This document shows positions 42,791-51,460 of a stretch of DNA of 51,795 nt, one piece after another. Every line of letters begins with the position of its first letter. Positions within the stretch are counted from its first letter, which is position 1. Source of the DNA: Bdellovibrionales bacterium. GTDB taxonomy: Bacteria; Bdellovibrionota; Bdellovibrionia; Bdellovibrionales; UBA1609. The stretch lies in NCBI GenBank assembly GCA_020628165.1, contig JAHDFM010000002.1:1-51795 (forward strand), written 5' to 3'. A model generated the notes under the pieces. That model was not told where the DNA came from and ran no database searches. It saw only the letters and a program-made list of their open reading frames with translations. The translations under genes were made by a program, and so were the position numbers.

Positions 42791-44332
42791 GTGATTGAAT
42801 TTAGTGCAGAACAATTTTCGATAGAGAGTCTTTGTCAACTTGCCGTTGGTGATGAGAAGGCACAATTATCTCAATCTCCTGAATTCAAAGATCAAATTGA
42901 TTCATCCTATAACTTTTTACAGACTCTTTTAAAAACTGGAAAAGAAATTTACGGAGTTAACACAGGCTATGGCGATTCGTGTGTGCGCAAAGTTTCTGAA
43001 CACAATGTTAAAAACTTACCGCTGCAATTAACTCGTTATCATCAATGTGGTTTGGGTGAGTATTTTTCGTTTGAACAAGCTCGTGCCATACAAGTGGCCA
43101 GAGTGGTTTCGTTAAAGCAAGGCAAATCGGCTGTTCGTTACGAACTACTTAATTTTATGGTCGATCAGCTCAATAAGGGCATTGCTCCTTTGATTCCACA
43201 AGAGGGGTCGGTGGGCGCAAGTGGTGACTTAACTCCACTTGCTTACTTAGCAGCCACCTTGGTAGGTGAAGGGCATGTGATGTACCAAGGTGAGGTATAT
43301 CCAACCAGCGAGCTGTATAAAAAGCTAGAGATCACTCCTTTAGAGTTACAACCAAAAGAAGGCTTGGCACTCATGAACGGCACTGCGGTGATGACAGCTC
43401 TTGCTTGTCTTGCCTATGAAAAGGCCGATTACCTTGCACGTTTGGCTTCAAGGATCACATCTCTTGCTAGCCTTGCTCTCAAGGGAAATGCTTATCACTT
43501 TGCGGAAGGTTTATTTGAAGCTAAGCCTCATCAAGGGCAAAGTTTAATTGCGCAAAGAATTCGTCAAGACTTGCAATCTAAATCATCTCGACAAGAGCAA
43601 GACAAGCGCATTCAGGACCGTTACTCCATTCGTTGTGCACCTCATATCATCGGTGTTTTGCAAGACTTTTTGCCATTTGCAAAAAACACCATCACAACTG
43701 AGTTGAACAGCGCCAACGACAATCCACTCATTGATCCTAAACGTGAGCAAGTTCTTCACGGGGGCAATTTTTATGGGGGTCACATTGGTTTTGTTATGGA
43801 CTCACTTAAAAATTTAATTGCTAACGTTGCTGATTTGATTGATCGTCAAGTCGCTTTACTTGTCGATACCAAATTTAACAATGGTCTTCCATCAAATTTA
43901 TCCTTTTTAAAAGACAAAGAAGATATAAGCATTAACCATGGTTTTAAGGCCTTACAAATTTCAATCTCAGCTTGGACGGCAGAAGCTCTAAAAAACACCA
44001 TACCTGTCAGTATTTTTTCTCGCTCTACTGAGTGTCACAATCAAGACAAGGTTTCCATGGGAACAATCTCAGCCAGAGATTGTTTGAACGTGATTAGACT
44101 GACAGAGCAATGTGCCGTGGCTGGTTTGATGATCTCTTACCAAGGAGTTCGTTTGAGGGCGCATCAGTCAGAACTAGAAATGAAAGACTTATCTCAAGAC
44201 GTCCTCAGTTTTATGGAGTCCTTTTCAAAAGAATTCACTCTCTTGAGCGAAGACCGCCCATTAGAACCAGACTTGCGCAATTTACTAACTCTTGTGAACG
44301 AGCAAAAATGGTCGTTGTATCCAAACAATTAA
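42791..44332 (+). CDS. Aromatic amino acid ammonia-lyase (HAL/TAL family)
   Basis: This 513-residue lyase starts at GTG 42791 and has the MIO cofactor triad A143-S144-G145 in GSVGASGDLTPLAYLA and the catalytic Tyr near 54 in IYGVNTGYG. The selectivity pair, which is Ser-His in histidine lyases and His-Leu in tyrosine lyases, reads Tyr-His here by eye alignment (TRYHQCGLGE). It should release ammonia from an aromatic amino acid, probably to give the aryl acid for the polyene. Such genes occur in some aryl-polyene and flexirubin-like clusters. The substrate is not proved. Confidence 0.9.
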   Translation: MIEFSAEQFSIESLCQLAVGDEKAQLSQSPEFKDQIDSSYNFLQTLLKTGKEIYGVNTGYGDSCVRKVSEHNVKNLPLQLTRYHQCGLGEYFSFEQARAIQVARVVSLKQGKSAVRYELLNFMVDQLNKGIAPLIPQEGSVGASGDLTPLAYLAATLVGEGHVMYQGEVYPTSELYKKLEITPLELQPKEGLALMNGTAVMTALACLAYEKADYLARLASRITSLASLALKGNAYHFAEGLFEAKPHQGQSLIAQRIRQDLQSKSSRQEQDKRIQDRYSIRCAPHIIGVLQDFLPFAKNTITTELNSANDNPLIDPKREQVLHGGNFYGGHIGFVMDSLKNLIANVADLIDRQVALLVDTKFNNGLPSNLSFLKDKEDISINHGFKALQISISAWTAEALKNTIPVSIFSRSTECHNQDKVSMGTISARDCLNVIRLTEQCAVAGLMISYQGVRLRAHQSELEMKDLSQDVLSFMESFSKEFTLLSEDRPLEPDLRNLLTLVNEQKWSLYPNN

Positions 44333-44823
44333 TTTATATAGTTATTAGTTTATTAATTTGCGGTTTTGTGAATGCCGAAATGGTGTTTCCACCAAAGTCA
44401 GGAACTTATGTCCAAGAGCGTTTTGTAAAAGACATAGCAGATGGGTTCAGGTCGAGTGGTTCTTACTCGTACAAAGATGGTGTTCTGAATTGGCAACAGG
44501 AAAAACCTCAAGAAAGTCTGTTTCAGGTGTCTAATATACAAGTGCTTCAAAAAGTCAATGGCTTGCCGGACCAGGTCTACACTTATGAGTCTCACCCGCA
44601 TATTTTTTCCTTCATAGATATTTTATTCTCTGTGATCAAAGGCGATGAAGAGAAAATTAGAAAACACTTTCAAGTGAAACAGGAAAATAAATCTTTAATA
44701 CTGAAACCAAAGAATAAAAACATAGGAGCTATTGTAAGACGTATCTTTGTAGCAGAGAACGGCAGAAAGATTATAATTCATAACAATAACGGGGGGCGCA
44801 CCCAGTTAAGTATACAGAACTAA
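44308..44823 (+). CDS. LolA-like lipid carrier protein
   Basis: Started at ATG 44308, within the lyase gene end, this gives 171 residues with a signal peptide (SKQLIYIVISLLICGFVNA). The mature protein shows LolA-like beta strands (GTYVQERFVKDIADGFRSSGSYSYKDGVLNWQQ). An open frame extends upstream in the lyase but lacks support. Such LolA-like proteins are part of aryl-polyene clusters and probably shuttle the polyene-lipid across the periplasm. It overlaps the exporter gene by one base (TAATG). Confidence 0.85.
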   Translation: MVVVSKQLIYIVISLLICGFVNAEMVFPPKSGTYVQERFVKDIADGFRSSGSYSYKDGVLNWQQEKPQESLFQVSNIQVLQKVNGLPDQVYTYESHPHIFSFIDILFSVIKGDEEKIRKHFQVKQENKSLILKPKNKNIGAIVRRIFVAENGRKIIIHNNNGGRTQLSIQN

Positions 44824-46976
44824 TGAAGCAGACATTGTCACGATTTTTTCCGTATGTTTTAATTGTTACCTCATTAGTTGTATTGTGGTTAAGTCCTCTA
44901 CAAATTCAGTCCAATTTCACAGATACTTTACCAAAATCAGTGACAGACAGCGAATGGGAAGCTGGCTACCAAAAGCTTGAACAGCATTTACAAAAGCAAG
45001 TTGTCTTTGCGGTTGAAGCTAGCACTCAAGAAAACTCACAACTGCTGACCGAGTTTATTCAATCTTTATCGACATCAAATCTTTTTAAAAATGTTATCTA
45101 CAACCTAGAAGATTCTGAAAAAAAGAGTTTGTTTGCTTTTTATGAGTCTTTAAAAGGGCAAATGTTATCGACTGAAGATCGCAGCCTGTTGTTGAGCAAT
45201 CAATATGAAAAAATTAAAAACAAAAGATTGGCTGAAGTCTATTCTCCATTTGGCATGATGCCATTGGGTGATTTAAAGTCAGACCCTTTTGGCTTTCATA
45301 ATCGATTTTTAAAAGACTTTGCCAGCGGTCAGTTTGCCCAAGATGCTGAAGGTCGATTTAAAATAACGCAAAAAAAAGGAAAGTCGTATTACATCGTGAG
45401 GGCGATCATCAAAGACAACATTGATGAAAAAAAACTTTTAAAATTATACGGTGATTGCAAATTAAGATTTACTCAAAATGATCAACAGTTTTTAGCTCTG
45501 GCGGCACAATTGTATTTAGCTAAAGGCAATCAGTTGGCTATGACCGAGGCGAGTGTGATTGGTGGATTGTCATTGCTTTTAATTTTATTGATCTTTCTGT
45601 ATTTTTTTAAAAATATAAAGCAGCTTTATTACGTCATTATCCTGATATCCACATCTGTGTTGAGTGCTCTTGCTTTATTTTCGCTTCTTCAATCAAATGT
45701 GCATATCATCAGTCTCATATTTAGTGTTTCTATCATAGGGCTAGTTGTTGATTATGCCATTCATTTGTTTGCTCATAATAATGATGGGTCAGCTGTTAAG
45801 AAGATTTTTAAACCCATGACCTTAGCGCTCATTTCAACTTGCATAGGTTATGTACTTTTGTACGTTTCAGGTTTGAAAGTCATACAGGACACAGCTTTGT
45901 TCTCTGTTGTGGGTTTAGTGGTAGGCTATGTATGTGTTTTATTTTGGTCTCCATTAAAAAACGTTCAAATTAAGACCACTACCAATGTTAAAATAGATTT
46001 TATTCAGAAAAAACATTTGTGGGCATTGCTGGTAATATTACTGGGTTTGCCTTTTGTGAAGTTTGTTGATGACGTTGAGACACTGAGACCAACACTTCAG
46101 CAGTTATATAGCGATGAGCAAGCCATGCAATCAATCTTTGGCATATCAAATGAGAGTGGCTATTATTTGGTGAAAGGGGCTTCAGTTGATCAGCTATTAT
46201 TAGCTGAAGAAAAGTTTAAAGCACCATTTGAAGACCCAGTTGTCTCTCTCACAAGTTTTTTGCCAAGTTCACAACAACGAACTCAAAACTGGCAGCTCAT
46301 CAATGACTTTACCACCTCTCAGTCTGTTTTTTTAAAAGAGTTACAGCTGGGCTCGGTGACCTCACTGCAATATAATGATCTTGGTCAGAAGCATCTGGAC
46401 GAATTTTTAAAACTTGAAATTTTATCTAACTACTATTTGGGAAAGTTAAACGACGGGAACTACTACTCGATGCTATTGGCACCACTTAAGGAAGCTGTGA
46501 CCTCCAAACAAGCGAATTTTTATGATCGTTTGGGAGATTACTCTAACTATTTTAAAAACTTGCGCCAAAAGGTGTCGCTAATTTATATTATAGCTCTTCT
46601 CACAATCATGTGTTTTTTAATGCTGTTCATGCCAATTAAAAAAGCTGTGATGGTATTAATGATACCTGCGGTGTCTGTTTTATTCAGCTTGATTGTTTGT
46701 TCGCTCATAGGCCCATTGAATATTTTCCACACGCTCGCGGTCATTTTAGTGTTTACGTTGGGCTTAGACTACTGTTTATTTTTTATTTTTGCCGAACAAA
46801 AACACACGAACTCAGTGAGGCTTTCCGTTTTTATTTCTGTGCTCACAACTTTATCTGGTTTTGCCGTTTTAGTATTCAGTTCTACTCCTGCCATACAAAG
46901 TTTCGGTGCTATGGTCTTTTTTGGTCTTTGCTTCGTTTACCTAATCGCTAAAACTTTTCTAAGTGAACAAGCATAA
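44823..46976 (+). CDS. MMPL/RND-family lipid exporter
   Basis: This 717-residue protein shows the MMPL layout: one N-terminal membrane segment, a periplasmic loop, five segments (about 240-370), a seventh segment, a second loop, and a second block of five segments at the C-terminus. The first block contains VVDYAIHLFAHN and the second TLGLDYCLFFIFAEQK, the paired GxxxDY motifs of proton-driven pumps. It probably lifts the polyene-lipid out of the inner membrane toward the LolA-like carrier. The transcription unit appears to end or pause here. Confidence 0.92.
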   Translation: MKQTLSRFFPYVLIVTSLVVLWLSPLQIQSNFTDTLPKSVTDSEWEAGYQKLEQHLQKQVVFAVEASTQENSQLLTEFIQSLSTSNLFKNVIYNLEDSEKKSLFAFYESLKGQMLSTEDRSLLLSNQYEKIKNKRLAEVYSPFGMMPLGDLKSDPFGFHNRFLKDFASGQFAQDAEGRFKITQKKGKSYYIVRAIIKDNIDEKKLLKLYGDCKLRFTQNDQQFLALAAQLYLAKGNQLAMTEASVIGGLSLLLILLIFLYFFKNIKQLYYVIILISTSVLSALALFSLLQSNVHIISLIFSVSIIGLVVDYAIHLFAHNNDGSAVKKIFKPMTLALISTCIGYVLLYVSGLKVIQDTALFSVVGLVVGYVCVLFWSPLKNVQIKTTTNVKIDFIQKKHLWALLVILLGLPFVKFVDDVETLRPTLQQLYSDEQAMQSIFGISNESGYYLVKGASVDQLLLAEEKFKAPFEDPVVSLTSFLPSSQQRTQNWQLINDFTTSQSVFLKELQLGSVTSLQYNDLGQKHLDEFLKLEILSNYYLGKLNDGNYYSMLLAPLKEAVTSKQANFYDRLGDYSNYFKNLRQKVSLIYIIALLTIMCFLMLFMPIKKAVMVLMIPAVSVLFSLIVCSLIGPLNIFHTLAVILVFTLGLDYCLFFIFAEQKHTNSVRLSVFISVLTTLSGFAVLVFSSTPAIQSFGAMVFFGLCFVYLIAKTFLSEQA

Positions 46977-47001
46977 GAAGCCGCCATTCCGTTTAAGTGT
47001 A

Positions 47002-47010
47002 TGATATAAT
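47002..47010 (+). promoter_or_regulatory. Candidate extended -10 promoter for the second polyene transcription unit
   Basis: TGATATAAT at 47002-47010 is a perfect extended -10 element with no good -35, 107 bp before the ketosynthase start. It would create a leader of about 100 bases that contains two hairpin-forming repeats. Confidence 0.5.
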
Positions 47011-47028
47011 TGTAGAATTACCTGTTCA

Positions 47029-47079
47029 GCTGCGATATTGAAAACCTCTTAGCAGCGAGCCATAGGGGGTTATTCCCTA
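47029..47079 (+). promoter_or_regulatory. Two small inverted repeats in the leader of the second polyene unit
   Basis: GCTGC (47029-47033) can pair with GCAGC (47052-47056), and TAGGG (47063-47067) with CCCTA (47075-47079). They lie between the candidate promoter and the ketosynthase gene. They could be an attenuator or protein-binding leader, or random; no T-run follows. Confidence 0.3.
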
Positions 47080-47116
47080 GCCCTCTCATCTAAAATTATG
47101 TATATGTGTAGAGTTT

Positions 47117-48295
47117 ATGAGCACAATATACTTGAATGATATGGGGCTGTGTTGTTCACTTGGCAATGATCCTAAAACGGTCTTTGGCGAGTTGATCTCA
47201 GACAAACCCAATTACAATTGTAGAGTCGAGCCTCTTGTATCAGGCAAGTCGACGCAATTCTTTTATGTCAAAGATTCACAAGAGCTAACACTTGAGAGTT
47301 TGTCTGAAGGTTGGCGATCGAGAAATAATTATTTAAGTGCTATTGCAATAGCTCAGTTTAAAGATCAAGTAGAGACATATAAAAACAAATACGGTTCAGA
47401 CCGGATTGCAGTTGTTGTTGGGACAAGCACCTCTGGCATCAGCGCTTATGAACAAGAAATTATTGAGAGAAAGAACTCACAACTTGAAGATTATAACTAC
47501 AGTTTGCAACAAATTGGAAACACCGGTGAGTTTATAAAAAATCATTTGCAACTTGATGGAGTGGCTTACACCGTTTCCACCGCTTGTTCTTCAGGGGCTA
47601 AAGCCATGATGGAAGGGTGCCGGTTGATCAACGCAGGGTTAGCTGATGCTTGTATCGTCGGTGGCTCGGACAGTTATGCAAAGCTCACCTTAAACGGCTT
47701 TGATAGTCTGGAAGCCGTTTCCATGGAACGCACAAATCCTTTCAGCACAAACAGAAAAGGCATAAATATTGGAGAAGCATCTGCGCTTTTTTTAATAAGC
47801 AAAGAAAAAGGTTCTATTGCAATTGCAGGTTATGGAGAGTCCAGTGATGGTTATCATATCTCTTCTCCAGACCCGACGGCTCAAGGGCCAGCCATGGCTT
47901 TAAACAAAGCTATGACGATGGCCAATATAAAACCTGAAGACATTGGCTACATTAATTTACATGGAACGGGCACAAAAAAAAATGATTCCATGGAAGCTAA
48001 ACTTGTTTCCGACTTTTTTTCTAATAAGACACCTGTGAGCAGCACAAAGCCCTTAACAGGTCACACTCTTGGCGCTGCTGGTGCCTTAGAGGTTGCTTTT
48101 TGTAGTTTACTCATCGGAAAAGAAAACGAACATAAAAAACTACCCATTCACTTTTGGGATCAACAGCCTGATGAAGCCATTGCTCCTGTTCAATTTGTTT
48201 CATCTACAACAACACTTCACAAAAAATACATCATGAGCAATTCTTTTGCTTTTGGTGGTAACAATGCGTCTGTGATTTTGGAGAGAGTTGAGTGA
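47117..48295 (+). CDS. Beta-ketoacyl-ACP synthase (FabF-like), polyene elongation
   Basis: This 392-residue ketosynthase has the full Cys-His-His triad: C157 in TACSSGA, H282 in NLHGTGT and H316 in LTGHTLGAAG. It is therefore catalytic, and is one of two active ketosynthases in the window. It should condense malonyl-ACP with the aryl-polyene chain, perhaps with the chain-length-factor-like partner at 36965. The start codon at 47117 is preceded by no strong ribosome site. Its stop overlaps the dehydratase start. Confidence 0.93.
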   Translation: MSTIYLNDMGLCCSLGNDPKTVFGELISDKPNYNCRVEPLVSGKSTQFFYVKDSQELTLESLSEGWRSRNNYLSAIAIAQFKDQVETYKNKYGSDRIAVVVGTSTSGISAYEQEIIERKNSQLEDYNYSLQQIGNTGEFIKNHLQLDGVAYTVSTACSSGAKAMMEGCRLINAGLADACIVGGSDSYAKLTLNGFDSLEAVSMERTNPFSTNRKGINIGEASALFLISKEKGSIAIAGYGESSDGYHISSPDPTAQGPAMALNKAMTMANIKPEDIGYINLHGTGTKKNDSMEAKLVSDFFSNKTPVSSTKPLTGHTLGAAGALEVAFCSLLIGKENEHKKLPIHFWDQQPDEAIAPVQFVSSTTTLHKKYIMSNSFAFGGNNASVILERVE

Positions 48296-48735
48296 AGGCT
48301 GTCATTGAAGATTTAATTTTACAAAGGCACCCGTTATTGTTGCTGGATGAAGTGATTAACAGTTGTAAATCTTGGTACACGACGAAGGTTTATATCACTG
48401 AGGAGTCTTTGCTTTGCACGGATAAAGGGGTTCCCGCTTGGGCAGGAATTGAGTATATGGCTCAGTCGGTAGCAGCTTACAACACCAGTTTCATTTGTCA
48501 GGAGATGGAGCCGCAAGTGGGGTTCATAATTGGTGTGCGTCAGTTTGAGTGTGATATTGAATCATTTCCGGTGGGCAGTGAGTTGTCTATTTATGTACAA
48601 GAACTTTTTATTGATGAGCAGTCGGGTTCCTTTGATTGTAAAATCAATTTGGATTCACACCCTGTTTGTCGCGCTCGTTTAACCACCTACATTCCCACAC
48701 ATCAACAACTTGTAGAATTTGGAGAAGTCTTATGA
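48292..48735 (+). CDS. Hotdog-fold 3-hydroxyacyl-ACP dehydratase (ApeP-like)
   Basis: This 147-residue hotdog protein starts at GTG 48292, overlapping the ketosynthase stop. The N-terminal segment LQRHPLLLLDEVI (with H13) is typical of FabA/FabZ-like ApeP proteins; the rest includes GIEYMAQSVAAYN and GFIIGVRQFECDI. It differs from the 40779 dehydratase, and together they form the two-dehydratase set known in aryl-polyene systems. It is followed by the ketoreductase with a four-base overlap (ATGA). Confidence 0.87.
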   Translation: MKAVIEDLILQRHPLLLLDEVINSCKSWYTTKVYITEESLLCTDKGVPAWAGIEYMAQSVAAYNTSFICQEMEPQVGFIIGVRQFECDIESFPVGSELSIYVQELFIDEQSGSFDCKINLDSHPVCRARLTTYIPTHQQLVEFGEVL

Positions 48736-49454
48736 AGAGAGTTTTAGTCACAGGAGCTAGTAAAGGCATTGGTCAAGCTGTTGCCATTGAGCTTGCTAAA
48801 AGTAAACACAACGTTGTGATTCATTATGGTCGCGATAAAGCGGGCGCTGAAAAAACCTTACAACAAATTTTTGAAATCGACGGCAAAGCGAGCATTTTAC
48901 CTTTTGATGTCAGCGAGCGTGAAGATGTGAAAGAGAAATTAACTAAAGACATGCAAGACAATGGGACTTATTACGGAATTGTGACCAACGCTGGTATTTG
49001 TCGGGACATGGCCTTTCCTGCGATGGAAGACAGTGATTGGGATGATGTTATCAACGTGAACTTAGGTGGTTTTTATAACGTAGTGAAACCTTGTATTATG
49101 CCAATGGTAAGAAGTCGTAAGCCCGGCAGAATCATTGCCATGACGTCTTTATCAGGAGTTGCCGGTAACCGCGGACAAGCTAACTATGCCGCTAGTAAGG
49201 CTGCCGTTGCCGGCGCTGTGAAGTCCATCGCCATTGAGTTAGCTAAAAGAAACATCACTGTGAACTGTGTAGCGCCTGGTTTGATAGATACTGGTATGGT
49301 GACTGATGAGGTTTACGAGCATGCAAAAAAAATGATTCCCATGCAAAGAATGGGGCAAACAAATGAGGTTGCTAGTTTAGTGAATTATTTAATGAGTGAG
49401 AACGCGTCTTACATAACGAGACAAGTGATTTCAGTGAATGGCGGGATGATTTGA
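48732..49454 (+). CDS. 3-oxoacyl-ACP reductase (FabG-like), polyene ketoreductase
   Basis: This 240-residue short-chain dehydrogenase begins at ATG 48732 in an ATGA overlap with the dehydratase stop. The NADPH motif TGASKGIG is at 7-14 and the catalytic YxxxK is in NYAASKAAVAG, with the Ser in TSLSG. An upstream extension inside the dehydratase gene is not supported. It reduces the beta-keto group in each polyene elongation cycle. Confidence 0.95.
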   Translation: MKRVLVTGASKGIGQAVAIELAKSKHNVVIHYGRDKAGAEKTLQQIFEIDGKASILPFDVSEREDVKEKLTKDMQDNGTYYGIVTNAGICRDMAFPAMEDSDWDDVINVNLGGFYNVVKPCIMPMVRSRKPGRIIAMTSLSGVAGNRGQANYAASKAAVAGAVKSIAIELAKRNITVNCVAPGLIDTGMVTDEVYEHAKKMIPMQRMGQTNEVASLVNYLMSENASYITRQVISVNGGMI

Positions 49455-50683
49455 TGAAAAGAGTCGTCGTTACGGGAATGGGTGGTGTTACATCTTTAGG
49501 CAATGATATTGAACAAGTTTTTGTTGGCTTAAAGGAAATGAAAAATGCCGTAGTTAAAATGCCTGACTGGGAACAGTTCAAGGGTTTAAACACGCGTTTA
49601 GCAGCCCCAATCTTTGATTTTAAAATGCCGGAGCACTATTCGCGCAAAGATGTACGTTCAATGGGACCTATTTCAAAGATGTCGACCTATTCCATCGAAC
49701 AAGCTTTGATTCAAGCGGGTCTTCTTAATGACCCCGTCTTGAAAAGTGGCAACACCGGGATTGCCTATGGTTCAAGTGCGGGGAGCACAAAACCTGTTTT
49801 GTCATTTTGCAATATGTTTACCAGTCAAACCACCAAGGGCATTACAGCGACCTCCTATATAAAAATGATGAGTCACACCTGTGCGGTGAATGCTGCTATT
49901 TATTTTGGTGTGTGCGGTCGAATCATTCCTACATCGACTGCCTGCACGTCGGGGAGTATGGCCATTGGTTATGCTTATGAAGCTATTAAAAATGGACAAC
50001 AAAAAGTGATGATTGCCGGCGGAGCCGAAGAGCTCTGCCCAAGTGAAGTGGCTGTGTTTGACACTTTATTTGCTACGAGTTGTAAAAATGACGATCCATT
50101 ATTAACTCCTAGACCCTTTGATAAACAGCGTGACGGTTTGGTCATAGGAGAGGGTGCAGGAACCTTTATTTTAGAAGATTACGATCATGCCAAAGCTCGG
50201 GGAGCTCACATATTAGCAGAAGTCATAGGCTTTGGAACCAACTGCGATGCAGCTCACATCACTCACCCTAAAAAAGAAACCATGCAAAGAGCGATTGAAC
50301 TTTCACTTGCTGATGCCGAAGTTTCGCCAGAGCAGATTGGATACATCAGTGCCCACGGCACAGCGACGGACCGTGGAGATGTCGCCGAAACTTCAGCAAC
50401 GGCCAATGTCTTTGGTTCAAGCACTCCGATCAGTTCTTTGAAAAGTTATTTTGGTCACACTCTTGGTGCTTGTGGTGCGATAGAGGCTTGGCTGTCGATA
50501 CAAATGATGAACACAGGTTGGTTTGCACCAACTATTAATTTAGAAGAGGTCGATACTGAGTGTGGAGACCTTGATTACATCACAGGTAAAGGGCGTGAGA
50601 TAGATTGCGATCTTATAATGTCTAATAACTTTGCCTTTGGCGGGATCAATACCTCTTTGATTTTTAAAAAGCATGACGCTTAA
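49454..50683 (+). CDS. Beta-ketoacyl-ACP synthase (FabF-like), second polyene ketosynthase
   Basis: This 409-residue ketosynthase (from ATG 49454; a TTG one codon earlier is less likely) has C164 in TACTSGS, H301 in SAHGTAT and H334 in FGHTLGACG, a complete active site. Its last codons overlap the phosphopantetheinyl transferase start. Pairing of the two ketosynthases with the chain-length factor is expected from known aryl-polyene systems; which does elongation cannot be told from sequence. Confidence 0.94.
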   Translation: MKRVVVTGMGGVTSLGNDIEQVFVGLKEMKNAVVKMPDWEQFKGLNTRLAAPIFDFKMPEHYSRKDVRSMGPISKMSTYSIEQALIQAGLLNDPVLKSGNTGIAYGSSAGSTKPVLSFCNMFTSQTTKGITATSYIKMMSHTCAVNAAIYFGVCGRIIPTSTACTSGSMAIGYAYEAIKNGQQKVMIAGGAEELCPSEVAVFDTLFATSCKNDDPLLTPRPFDKQRDGLVIGEGAGTFILEDYDHAKARGAHILAEVIGFGTNCDAAHITHPKKETMQRAIELSLADAEVSPEQIGYISAHGTATDRGDVAETSATANVFGSSTPISSLKSYFGHTLGACGAIEAWLSIQMMNTGWFAPTINLEEVDTECGDLDYITGKGREIDCDLIMSNNFAFGGINTSLIFKKHDA

Positions 50684-51425
50684 CTCGCCAACTCTTTATT
50701 ATTTTAATTATTCAAGTCTTCCAGAGTTTGATGCCGTTTTTAAATCGTTATCATTGTTTAGTGGAGATTCACGTTTAAAAGCAATGCAAGCTAAAAAAAG
50801 AAGTGAAGAGTACAAGTGGTCTCGGTATTTGCTCAATGAACTTGTTGTTCAGCAATTTGGTTTGCAGGATCATTTGCAAATACATATTAATCAACAGGGT
50901 AAGCCTGCTTTAAAGAATTGCGATTTTAAATTTAATTTATCCCATTCGCAAAAATCCATTGTAATTGCTTTGGCCAAAGAAGATGTTGGTGTTGATATTG
51001 AGTCATTAACAAAAAAGAATTCTTATTTAAAAATTGCTCAGGAGTATTTTTCTGAGAAGGAGTTTCAACTTCTCAAAGCTTGTGAATCAGAAAAGTTACT
51101 GCAAGAAAAATTCATCAAACTGTGGTCGATGAAAGAGGCAGCTTATAAGTTGTTTTCTAGCACTTTCGATGCAGAGTCTGTGCGTTTTTATTTTGATTTG
51201 GATCAGCATAAAATCGATCAAATGCCGGCCCAGTGGCAAGACAAAGGCTTGTTTGTCTGTAACTTTAAACATCAAGATAACCAAGTCAGTTTTGCAAGTT
51301 GTTACCTGGCAAGTGACCTTAAAGTTGTAAATATTGAAATTGATTCTAGTTTTGCCAGCTTGAGTTTTCATGAGATTACAGATAAATTAGTTTTGCAAGA
51401 ATACATTAAAAATAATGAGATGTGA
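50673..51425 (+). CDS. 4'-phosphopantetheinyl transferase (Sfp-type)
   Basis: This 250-residue enzyme has the Sfp-type motifs FNLSHSQK, VGVDIESL and LWSMKEAAYKLF, with the metal-binding Asp and Glu in place. It activates the two ACPs by transferring phosphopantetheine from CoA. It starts inside the end of the ketosynthase gene (ATG 50673). A dedicated transferase within the cluster is typical. Confidence 0.92.
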   Translation: MTLNSPTLYYFNYSSLPEFDAVFKSLSLFSGDSRLKAMQAKKRSEEYKWSRYLLNELVVQQFGLQDHLQIHINQQGKPALKNCDFKFNLSHSQKSIVIALAKEDVGVDIESLTKKNSYLKIAQEYFSEKEFQLLKACESEKLLQEKFIKLWSMKEAAYKLFSSTFDAESVRFYFDLDQHKIDQMPAQWQDKGLFVCNFKHQDNQVSFASCYLASDLKVVNIEIDSSFASLSFHEITDKLVLQEYIKNNEM

Positions 51426-51460
51426 CCTTATCTCGTTATTGAGTTGATAAGGAGCCCAAT

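Noticed and set aside
44110-44307. N-terminal extension of the LolA-like gene inside the lyase gene
   Set aside because: It would bury the signal peptide behind 66 residues of Arg-rich shadow translation; ATG 44308 gives a proper signal peptide.
48666-48731. N-terminal extension of the FabG-like ketoreductase
   Set aside because: The NADPH-binding fold begins right after ATG 48732, which is coupled by an ATGA overlap; the upstream frame is only a shadow of the dehydratase.
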